Shown here piece by piece: positions 1 to 5,668 of a stretch of DNA of 5,668 nucleotides. The stretch comes from B8-G4 sp033720735 (GTDB lineage: Bacteria; Bacteroidota; Bacteroidia; Chitinophagales; Saprospiraceae), in assembly GCA_033720735.1 (NCBI GenBank), contig JAWWBX010000291.1, positions 1 to 5,668 on the forward strand. The letters run 5' to 3'. A program made the translations under genes and the position numbers. The notes under the pieces are model-generated. The model saw nothing but the letters and a program-made list of their open reading frames with translations. It was not told the origin of the DNA and did no database searches. Position 1 is the first letter of the stretch; each line of letters starts with the position of its first letter.

Positions 1-1
1 A

Positions 2-2428
2 ACGGAGCAATCCCGCGAAGTCGAGATCCAGGTCGTCACCGATCTCATGTCGGTCAAACCGCGCAAGGAGAGCGTCAAGGACTACGTCCAGAATATGCAG
101 ATCGCCCCGGATGGCAACCGGGCTGTGGTCGAGGCGCGCGGAGATCTCTTTACGCTTCCGGCTGAAAAGGGCGTCGTCAAGAACCTCACGCGCACCTCAG
201 GCGTGGCCGAGCGTTATCCGGCATGGTCCCCGGACGGCCGCTACATCGCCTATTGGAGTGACCGGACGGGCGAGTATGAACTCACGCTGCGTGACCTGAC
301 CAAGGGTGGGAAGGAAGAAACGGTCTCGCAACTAGGGCCTGGTTTCCGCTATCATATCTACTGGTCGCCCGACAGCAAGAAGGTGTCTTTTGTCGATCAG
401 ACGATGACGTTCTATGTGTTCAACATTGAAACACGAACGCTCGACAGGGTCGGACAGGATCTGACGTTGTTCGAAGGCGGCTTACGCAACTGGCGACCAA
501 GCTGGTCCTCCGACAGCCAATGGCTGGCATATACCCTGACCCAGGACAATGGCAATGGTGCAATCTTTATCTACAACACTGAAACGAAAGAGGCAAAGCA
601 GGCGACCAGTGGCTTTTATGCCGACATCAATCCGATATTCGGCCCCGACGGCAAGTACTTGTACCTGCTGACCAACCGGTCATTTTCGCCTGTGTATAGC
701 GACTTTGATAATTCATGGTCGTATCCGAATGCAACACAACTGGCCGTGATCCCGCTGCGCGCCGACGTACCCAGTCCGCTGGCACCGGAAAATGATACCG
801 TGGCTGTTGTGGTTGAGGAAGCCTCGGCCGACAGCGAGAATGCAGAGAAGAAAGAAGAAGGTGATGCCAGCGAGGAGAAGAAGGTCGATATCGAATTTGA
901 CAATTTCGAATATCGCCTCATTACCCTGCCACCGGCAGCTGGTAATATGGGTCGGCTCTACGCCGTGAGCGGGAAAGTGTTGTACAACAGATACCCCAAT
1001 ACCGGATCTGAAGGAGAAAAGCCGGCGCTCATGTACTTCGACCTGGAAGAGCGTGAAGAGAAGAAGATCATGGATGAGGTCAACGGCTACGCGCTGAGCG
1101 CCAACGGCAAGAAGGTCCTGGTGCGCAAAGGGCAGTCATACGGGATCGTCGATTTCGGGCCCGAGAAGAAACTCGAACACCCTCTGGCGCTTGATGAGAT
1201 GGAAGCGACCATCAATCCGCGCGAGGAATGGACACAGATCTTCAACGACGCCTGGCGCTTTCAGCGTGATTTCTTCTACGACAAGGAGATGCATGGCGTG
1301 GACTGGAATGCCATGCGGAAGCAATACGGCGAGCTCATCCAGCACTGTGTCAACAGGGACGACGTCAACTTTGTCCTTGGCGAGCTGATCGGCGAGCTGA
1401 ATGCCTCGCATACCTATCGCGGAGGTGGCGACAACGAAGACGCCAAACGGCGCGCGGTCGGGTACCTCGGGGTCGATTGGGGGCAGAGGGAGGGCGCGTT
1501 CTATGTCAAGAAGATCATTCGCGGAGCGCCCTGGGACAATGAGGTCCGTTCACCGCTCGACGAGCCCGGAGTGGCTGTCAAGGAGGGTGAATTTGTCCTG
1601 GCCGTCAACGGCATGCCTTTGTCAGAATACAGTGATCCATGGGCCGGATTTGAAGGTCTGGCAGGAGAGACGGTCGAACTGACTGTTTCGCCAACGACCT
1701 CCTGGGATGACGCGCGCACGGTGGTTGTCGAAACCCTGCGTGATGAAACACGCCTGCGCAACCTGGCATGGATTGATGCCAACCGTCGCCGGGTCGATGA
1801 GGCTTCAGGCGGCAAGATTGGGTATATCTACGTCCCGAGTACTGGCGTCGACGGGCAAAACGAGCTGGTCCGGCAGTTTTACGGCCAGTGGAACAAAGAG
1901 GGGTTGATCATTGACGAGCGCTTCAATAATGGTGGTCAGATCCCTGATCGCTTCATCGAACTCCTCAACCGGAAACCGCTGGCGTACTGGGATGTGCGGG
2001 ATGGCAAGAACTGGCAGTGGCCGCCGGTGGCACACTTCGGTTCGATGGCGATGCTGATCAATGGCTGGGCCGGTTCTGGTGGCGATGCCTTTCCCGACTA
2101 CTTCCGTAAGGCTGGCCTGGGACCACTCGTCGGGAGCAGGACGTGGGGCGGGCTGATCGGAATCTCCGGTGCTCCGGCCCTGATCGACGGAGGCGTTGTG
2201 ACGGTACCGACATTCAGGATGTACAATCCTGACGGCACCTGGTTTGCCGAGGGACACGGGGTCGACCCCGACATCGCGGTTCCTGAAGACCCGACGGCAT
2301 TGGCCAAAGGGATTGATCCTCAATTGGAGCGTGCGATCAAAGAGGTGATGGCGTCTATTGAGGCCAAGGGCCCGATCCACCCGAAGGTGCCGCCCAAAGA
2401 GAATCGCGCACGCCAAAGCAAGAGCTAA
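2..2428 (+). CDS. Tricorn-type serine peptidase (S41 family), N-terminus outside window
   Basis: This is the C-terminal ~808 residues of a tricorn-like peptidase, which trims oligopeptides released by larger proteases. The frame is open to the window edge and the residues before the first ATG (47) read as family sequence, so that ATG is internal. Numbering from it, residues 1-385 are beta-propeller with PD40-like repeats (WSPDG at 60-64, YWSPDS at 105-110, SWSSDS at 152-157). They carry a Glu/Lys-rich insert at about 257-280. The helical C1 region is 390-455, PDZ about 470-560, and the catalytic C2 fold about 565-760. By comparison with Thermoplasma tricorn (S745, H746, G918, S965, E1023), the matching residues are S454-H455 (ELNASH), G630 (NNGGQ), S677 (AGSGGD) and E735 (AEGHGV). 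The S-to-E distance is 58 in both, and G-to-S is 47 in both. The enzyme therefore looks active. Known family members are about 1,070-1,100 residues, so roughly 270 are missing. A signal peptide cannot be judged. Confidence 0.93.
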   Translation, partial: TEQSREVEIQVVTDLMSVKPRKESVKDYVQNMQIAPDGNRAVVEARGDLFTLPAEKGVVKNLTRTSGVAERYPAWSPDGRYIAYWSDRTGEYELTLRDLTKGGKEETVSQLGPGFRYHIYWSPDSKKVSFVDQTMTFYVFNIETRTLDRVGQDLTLFEGGLRNWRPSWSSDSQWLAYTLTQDNGNGAIFIYNTETKEAKQATSGFYADINPIFGPDGKYLYLLTNRSFSPVYSDFDNSWSYPNATQLAVIPLRADVPSPLAPENDTVAVVVEEASADSENAEKKEEGDASEEKKVDIEFDNFEYRLITLPPAAGNMGRLYAVSGKVLYNRYPNTGSEGEKPALMYFDLEEREEKKIMDEVNGYALSANGKKVLVRKGQSYGIVDFGPEKKLEHPLALDEMEATINPREEWTQIFNDAWRFQRDFFYDKEMHGVDWNAMRKQYGELIQHCVNRDDVNFVLGELIGELNASHTYRGGGDNEDAKRRAVGYLGVDWGQREGAFYVKKIIRGAPWDNEVRSPLDEPGVAVKEGEFVLAVNGMPLSEYSDPWAGFEGLAGETVELTVSPTTSWDDARTVVVETLRDETRLRNLAWIDANRRRVDEASGGKIGYIYVPSTGVDGQNELVRQFYGQWNKEGLIIDERFNNGGQIPDRFIELLNRKPLAYWDVRDGKNWQWPPVAHFGSMAMLINGWAGSGGDAFPDYFRKAGLGPLVGSRTWGGLIGISGAPALIDGGVVTVPTFRMYNPDGTWFAEGHGVDPDIAVPEDPTALAKGIDPQLERAIKEVMASIEAKGPIHPKVPPKENRARQSKS

Positions 2429-2432
2429 GGAT

Positions 2433-2477
2433 TGTGCCCGGGCCGAGGTTGGTCCTGTCCATCCAGGTCCGGGCGCG
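2433..2477 (+). terminator. Weak hairpin after the peptidase gene, possible terminator
   Basis: Five bases after the peptidase stop codon, a 12-bp stem forms between 2433-2444 and 2466-2477. Three of its pairs are G-T wobbles and it encloses a 21-nt loop; the core is GCCCGGGCC against GGTCCGGGC. It is placed where a terminator or 3'-end stabilising hairpin would be expected. No U-run follows (the next bases are TTCATGC), so intrinsic termination is uncertain. It may act with a protein factor or only protect the 3' end. Confidence 0.35.
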
Positions 2478-2508
2478 TTCATGCATGGGGTAATTTGAAA
2501 ATTGCGTG

Positions 2509-2516
2509 TATTTTTG
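2509..2516 (+). promoter_or_regulatory. Candidate Bacteroidota -7 promoter element for the RRM gene
   Basis: The octamer TATTTTTG matches the TAnnTTTG -7 consensus used by the Bacteroidota housekeeping sigma factor at every fixed position. The -33 position, about 19 nt upstream, holds only a poor match (TGGG near 2486-2489) to TTTG. If used, transcription would start near 2523 and leave an untranslated leader of about 210 nt before the RRM start codon. Eight bases with four free or T-rich positions can occur by chance in an AT-rich stretch, so this is tentative. Confidence 0.35.
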
Positions 2517-2678
2517 TCCTGACGAAGGAACATTCAGGCTGCACAGCACGTTACAACCACAAAGCAAAGCAGCTAAAACGCCTTCAGAAGTTAATGATGA
2601 CCACACGATAGCAATTCCCGGCACACCTAATTCCTTTCATATACTAAGTAATCTGGCAATTTCGGGTTTGAGGACATC

Positions 2679-2692
2679 GCGGCGCGCGTCGC
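2679..2692. repeat. Short GC-rich near-palindrome in the RRM leader
   Basis: GCGGCGCGCGTCGC is its own reverse complement except for one G/T-mismatched pair of positions. As RNA it can form a 5-bp stem (one G-U pair) with a GCGC loop. It stands out because the surrounding leader is AT-rich, and it sits about 40 nt before the start codon of the RRM gene. It could be a protein-binding site, a leader hairpin or a chance event. Confidence 0.35.
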
Positions 2693-2732
2693 AGGTTCGC
2701 ACACCTTTTTCTTATTCATTCAATCTTTTATT

Positions 2733-3032
2733 ATGAACATTTTTGTTGCAAAGCTTTCTTACAACACGGCTGAAAGCACGTTGCGGAACTCATTCGAGCA
2801 GTTCGGGACCGTTGACTCGGTCAAAATTATCATGGACAAGTACGAAGGACGTTCGAAAGGCTTTGGCTTCGTTGAGATGCCAAACGATGACGAAGCGTTG
2901 AGAGCCATTGAGGAACTCAACGACAGCACTCTCGATGGTCGTCAGATCGTTGTGAAGAAAGCCCGTCCCCGGACGGAAAACCGCCGTGACTTCCGAGGTG
3001 GTGGCGGAGGAGGCTATGACAGACGGTATTAA
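2733..3032 (+). CDS. Single-RRM RNA-binding protein with Gly-rich tail
   Basis: This 99-residue protein is one RNA recognition motif plus a short tail. RNP2 is IFVAKL at residues 3-8 and RNP1 is KGFGFVEM at 42-49. The aromatic residues that stack on RNA are present at F4, F44 and F46, while the last RNP1 position is Met instead of the usual Phe/Tyr. The domain ends near residue 80. The tail, 84-99, is basic and Gly-rich (six consecutive Gly, then YDRRY), like an RGG-type tail that adds non-specific RNA affinity. Small proteins of this kind are common in Bacteroidota and cyanobacteria, are cytoplasmic, and are thought to act as RNA chaperones, often in cold or stress responses; a specific RNA target cannot be read here. 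The start is fixed by the family's MNIFV opening. No Shine-Dalgarno sequence precedes it; the upstream 25 nt are T-rich. It has its own leader and terminator, so it is probably monocistronic. Confidence 0.96.
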   Translation: MNIFVAKLSYNTAESTLRNSFEQFGTVDSVKIIMDKYEGRSKGFGFVEMPNDDEALRAIEELNDSTLDGRQIVVKKARPRTENRRDFRGGGGGGYDRRY

Positions 3033-3059
3033 TTGACGATATACTGAATAGCTCTAAAC

Positions 3060-3095
3060 AGGGGTGCGGCCGGGCGGTCGTACCCCTTTGTTTTT
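3060..3095 (+). terminator. Strong intrinsic terminator of the RRM gene
   Basis: A 12-bp stem (3060-3071 with 3076-3087) closes on a 4-nt GGGC loop, with two G-U pairs and otherwise Watson-Crick pairing, including AGGGGT against ACCCCT. It is followed directly by TTGTTTTT, a good U-run. It lies 28 nt after the RRM stop codon, which is typical placement. Confidence 0.9.
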
Positions 3096-3131
3096 GAGGG
3101 CATTCAGGACGCTTCTTTCTACATTGCCAGC

Positions 3132-4226
3132 ATGCTACGCGTTCTTGTGATCAGTGACTTTCGCCACGCCCATGCTGCGCGTCCCGAAGCCGAGATCTTT
3201 CTGGCATTGCACCGTGCAGGGCTGGAGGTCGAAGTGATGACACCCGATGAGGACGAGTACGCTCACCGCTTTCGGGATCAGGGCATGGCTGTCCACGACT
3301 TCAGACCCAGGCGCAAGTTCACCTGGCGCGATGTCAGAACGATCAGACAACGTCTCGTTGCCGGCGGGCACCGAATCCTGCATGTGCTGTCGCGCAATGC
3401 CATGACCAGCGCCATCATCGCGGCCCGGGGATTGCCAGTTGCTGTCGTGCTCTACCGTGGAGCAAGCCGGGGCATTCGCTGGTATGACCCGTTGGCGTAT
3501 TTCAAGTATCTGCATCCCCGCGTTGATGCCATTGTCTGCAATACGCAGGGTTCGGCGTGGGCCTTCGGGTGGCAACCCTTTTTTGACTCAACCAAAGTGA
3601 CTGTGATCCCCAAGGGGCACGATCCGGTGTGGTACGAGCATGTGATTCCCGCCGATCTGTCGGCACTGGGGATCGCACCCGGAACTCCCGCCGTGGCTTG
3701 CGTGGCCAATGTGAGACGTGTCAAGGGTGTGCCGGTCCTGCTCGAGGCGATCCGTCAACTGCCTGCAGCACAGGAAATCCACTTCCTGTTGATTGAGCGG
3801 GGCATGGACGACGTAGTGAAGGCTGCCCGGCTCGCCCCGGCGGACCGCCGCCACGTGCATGTCATCGGATTTACATCTGACCCGCTGCCCTGGGTTGCGG
3901 CATGCGACGTGTTCGTGTTGCCTTCGCTTTCCAGTGAGGCACTCACCAAGTCCGTGCTCGAAGCGATGTCATTGGGCGTGACACCGGTCATTACCGATCT
4001 GCCGGGTAATGCAGCCCTGGTCGAGCATGGCGTCAGCGGCTGGAAGGTGCCGCCGGGCAACGCAGCAGCGTTGGCCGAAGCACTCGTGCGCGTATGTGGT
4101 GACCCCGAGCTTTGTACGAAGGTGGCAAACCAGGCCCGACAACGCGTTGCCACGCAATTCCATCATGCGGCGACGGTCACGCAGATCAGCGCCCTCTACC
4201 GACGCCTTGCAAACCGCGACTCCTAA
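3132..4226 (+). CDS. Family 4 glycosyltransferase (GT-B fold)
   Basis: The 364-residue protein is a retaining GT4-type enzyme that moves a sugar from a nucleotide donor to an acceptor, probably for a surface polysaccharide, lipopolysaccharide or glycolipid. The N-terminal Rossmann half (about 1-165) opens with MLRVLVISD and is followed by a HAARPEAEIFLALHRAGLEV helix region typical of the acceptor domain. The linker carries VIPKGHDPVWY, a variant of the usual IPNGVD motif. The C-terminal donor domain starts near 185. The nucleotide-sugar phosphate-binding basic pair is R196/K198 in NVRRVKG, and the E-x7-E signature is E269 and E277 in SSEALTKSVLEAMSLG. GNAALVEHGVSGWKVPPGN is the conserved segment after it. 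There is no signal peptide or membrane segment, so it likely acts at the inner face of the membrane. Length is normal for the family. ATG 3132 is the first possible start after the preceding terminator. No sugar genes adjoin it in the window, so donor and acceptor cannot be assigned. Confidence 0.93.
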   Translation: MLRVLVISDFRHAHAARPEAEIFLALHRAGLEVEVMTPDEDEYAHRFRDQGMAVHDFRPRRKFTWRDVRTIRQRLVAGGHRILHVLSRNAMTSAIIAARGLPVAVVLYRGASRGIRWYDPLAYFKYLHPRVDAIVCNTQGSAWAFGWQPFFDSTKVTVIPKGHDPVWYEHVIPADLSALGIAPGTPAVACVANVRRVKGVPVLLEAIRQLPAAQEIHFLLIERGMDDVVKAARLAPADRRHVHVIGFTSDPLPWVAACDVFVLPSLSSEALTKSVLEAMSLGVTPVITDLPGNAALVEHGVSGWKVPPGNAAALAEALVRVCGDPELCTKVANQARQRVATQFHHAATVTQISALYRRLANRDS

Positions 4227-5668
4227 TTCTTGACTTCCTGAATGGCCTTTTCGAGATCGGTCGTGTCAATCGGTGTATCGCTGTATTGCAAGGTGCCACG
4301 CAAAGCCTTCAAGCCGGCAGTGCCCTGCAGATCCTCCAGTTCGACATGTTCTATGTCGCCCGTCAGCATGCCCTGCGCCTTCATGTATTGGAGGTACTGG
4401 TCATACTCGAAGACCTCGTCGTCATGCGAGTAGACGATGGCGAGCTTGCCGGGCTGGGTCAGGCGCTCCGTGGTACCCTTGATATTGGCTTTATCGATGC
4501 GCTTCTTGACGATCTCGTAGCGGATATTGTAGGCACCGTCCACATCGAATTTCTTTTCATCCTGCCGGAATTTGATTGACAGGGGCGCACTGTGTGCAAG
4601 GATCAGTGAGGTGATCTCGAGCGGCATGGGCAACGCACTCTGCATCTCACGCAGATGTTGTTCTACGCGGTAGGTCATCAGCAACTGCCAGATCCGCAGA
4701 TTCTTCAGATGGACCGGGTCGAACGTCAGATTCTGAAGCAGGCTCTGGCCCACATACAAATTGTACTCGACGCCGTCCGTTTTGTATTTCTCGAAATAAT
4801 GCGGAAACATCGCCTGGGCCCTGGCTTCCTCTTCATCCACGAGTTGGGCGATGGCTTCATTGATCATCGTCACGCTGTCTTCATACTTCTTGCGTTTCTC
4901 ATAGATCACACCGAGTTCGGGATCAAGCGCCATCTTGTAGGCACCGACTGTATCGCTCAGTGCGCCGTCCATACTTGCCAGATGGTTGAAGACGGGATAG
5001 ATCTCGGACTTCAGGAAGTCCAGGATCTTGACCTCATCCCCGGCATTGATGCTGGACTCCAGATGCTCCCGGTACGCACGGATGCGGTGACCGAGCTGAT
5101 CGTAGATCGGCCATTCTTTGCGCTTCAAAGCAGCGGCCATGACCTCCTCTGCCCTGACCAGTTGCTTGACCAGGTCGGCCTGGATCGACAAATTGCGCGC
5201 GGTCGATGAACCGCGAATGTCAAATTGGCCGTAGATCGGAATGACATCCCGGAAGATCACCTCCTCGTTCGGGTCGGGACGTCCCTGCTGCCGCGCCTGA
5301 AGGACGTTTTCGGCTACTTCGAAGAATCTCCATGACACGGAGGGATGGATCGAGGTAAATTTCTCCTGAACAATGGCCTCTTTGCGTGTCTCCATCTCCT
5401 CGAGCGACCGTTGCATGGCCACGGTGAAAAGCTGCGTGACTTCCTCCAGTTTGTTGGCGAGGACGGAATTCAGGACGTGTGGTTTTCCCGAGGTCAACTC
5501 AAGAAAGCCGATGATGTCCTTTTCATATTCCAGCGGACAAATGATGAAACTGCGCACTTTCTGTTTGCGCATGCTGTCGAGCAAAGGATTGTGCACATGG
5601 GCAAATCGCTCCAGGTCCGACATGATCAGCATCTTTTTCTGGTCAAAGACGTGATCAGCAGATCCTTC
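4223..5668 (-). CDS. GAF-domain protein with conserved Bacteroidota-type C-terminal region, N-terminus outside window
   Basis: The visible C-terminal 481 residues run in an open frame through the right edge, so the ATG at 5632 is very likely internal. About the first 80 visible residues look like the second half of a GAF domain, a small-molecule or signal-sensing fold: FIICPLEYEKDIIGFLELTSGKP gives the paired strands, followed by the LANKLEEVTQLFTVAMQRSLEE helix. A linker with FTSIHPSVSWRFFEVAEN then leads to RDVIPIYGQFDIRGSSTARN (encoded around 5190-5250). The remaining ~320 residues appear mostly helical and rich in charged residues, with a beta-rich stretch before the end (APLSIKFRQ, GKLAIVYSHDD). 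I see no kinase, cyclase, GGDEF or DNA-binding motif and no membrane segment. I recall similar proteins of several hundred residues in Bacteroidota, annotated only as GAF-domain proteins. The role is likely sensory or scaffolding, with unknown ligand and output. It converges on the glycosyltransferase gene and overlaps it by 4 nt. Confidence 0.85.
   Translation of the reverse strand, partial: EGSADHVFDQKKMLIMSDLERFAHVHNPLLDSMRKQKVRSFIICPLEYEKDIIGFLELTSGKPHVLNSVLANKLEEVTQLFTVAMQRSLEEMETRKEAIVQEKFTSIHPSVSWRFFEVAENVLQARQQGRPDPNEEVIFRDVIPIYGQFDIRGSSTARNLSIQADLVKQLVRAEEVMAAALKRKEWPIYDQLGHRIRAYREHLESSINAGDEVKILDFLKSEIYPVFNHLASMDGALSDTVGAYKMALDPELGVIYEKRKKYEDSVTMINEAIAQLVDEEEARAQAMFPHYFEKYKTDGVEYNLYVGQSLLQNLTFDPVHLKNLRIWQLLMTYRVEQHLREMQSALPMPLEITSLILAHSAPLSIKFRQDEKKFDVDGAYNIRYEIVKKRIDKANIKGTTERLTQPGKLAIVYSHDDEVFEYDQYLQYMKAQGMLTGDIEHVELEDLQGTAGLKALRGTLQYSDTPIDTTDLEKAIQEVKN

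Larger units (their letters stand above)
2429..2732. other. 304-nt intergenic region with AT-rich leader of the RRM gene
   Basis: No convincing gene lies here. The first ~50 nt are GC-rich and form a hairpin after the peptidase. From about 2490 the composition turns AT-rich with short A and T tracts, unlike the flanking coding DNA, as expected for a promoter and untranslated leader. A 77-codon open frame (2506-2736, +) fills most of it and overlaps the RRM start as ATGA. Its codon choice (ATA, CTA, TTA, AGG, many A/T third positions) differs from all neighbouring genes and it resembles no family I know, so I treat it as non-coding. I see no tRNA, riboswitch or repeat array that I can name. 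Confidence 0.7.

Noticed and set aside
1805..2533. Long open frame (242 codons) on the minus strand across the peptidase 3' end
   Set aside because: It is antisense to the catalytic domain of a clear peptidase gene, has an Arg/His-rich unstructured-looking product with no family resemblance, and arises from GC-rich codon bias.
2553..2575. Short A-rich tandem-like repeat (AAAGCAAAGC) in the intergenic region
   Set aside because: Only two imperfect 5-base units, easily due to chance in AT-rich DNA.
2679..2704. tRNA-like fragment (GCAGGTTCGCA resembles a T-arm) in the RRM leader
   Set aside because: The following bases do not pair to close a T-stem, and no anticodon or D-arm can be drawn upstream; it is a chance likeness.
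3033..3055. TTGACG plus TATACT just after the RRM stop, resembling sigma70 -35/-10 boxes
   Set aside because: The two boxes are adjacent, not about 17 nt apart, and a strong terminator follows immediately, so a transcript would end at once.
4112..4579. Plus-strand open frame (155 codons) bridging the glycosyltransferase end and the GAF gene
   Set aside because: It overlaps both real genes out of frame or antisense and has no recognisable domain.
4655..5209. Open frame (184 codons) on the plus strand inside the GAF gene
   Set aside because: It is antisense to conserved protein sequence and its hydrophobic, Leu/Asp/His-rich product is the usual mirror of helical charged coding sequence.

Overview
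The window looks like ordinary chromosomal DNA of a member of the Bacteroidota, possibly Saprospiria/Lewinella-like given the fairly high GC. Three things point that way: a stand-alone RRM protein of the type common in that phylum, a large GAF-containing protein with a conserved C-terminal region I associate with that phylum, and gene starts without Shine-Dalgarno sequences, together with one good match to the TAnnTTTG -7 promoter motif. The lineage is an inference from protein style, not from a marker gene. I see no mobile element, CRISPR array, tRNA, rRNA or sign of horizontal transfer.

Layout. From the left edge to 2428 (+) is the C-terminal ~808 residues of a tricorn-type peptidase whose N-terminus lies outside the window; the beta-propeller, PDZ and catalytic domains are visible with all catalytic residues. 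A 304-nt gap follows, clearly more AT-rich in its second half. It holds a weak hairpin after the peptidase and a candidate promoter with a ~210-nt leader for the next gene. At 2733-3032 (+) is a 99-residue RRM RNA-binding protein with a Gly-rich tail, closed by a strong intrinsic terminator at 3060-3095. At 3132-4226 (+) is a GT-B-fold family 4 glycosyltransferase. Converging on it from the right edge, 5668-4223 (-), is the C-terminal ~481 residues of a GAF-domain protein. The two stop codons share bases, so the convergent genes overlap by 4 nt.

The four genes do not form an evident pathway. The peptidase would finish degradation of oligopeptides, the RRM protein acts on RNA, the glycosyltransferase builds a surface or lipid-linked glycan, and the GAF protein is probably a sensory or scaffold protein of unknown output. 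The RRM gene appears to be its own transcription unit. The points most worth following up are the RRM leader, the lack of any obvious promoter space before the glycosyltransferase, the overlapping convergent stops, and the unnamed C-terminal region of the GAF protein. I did not find a convincing new multi-gene system here.
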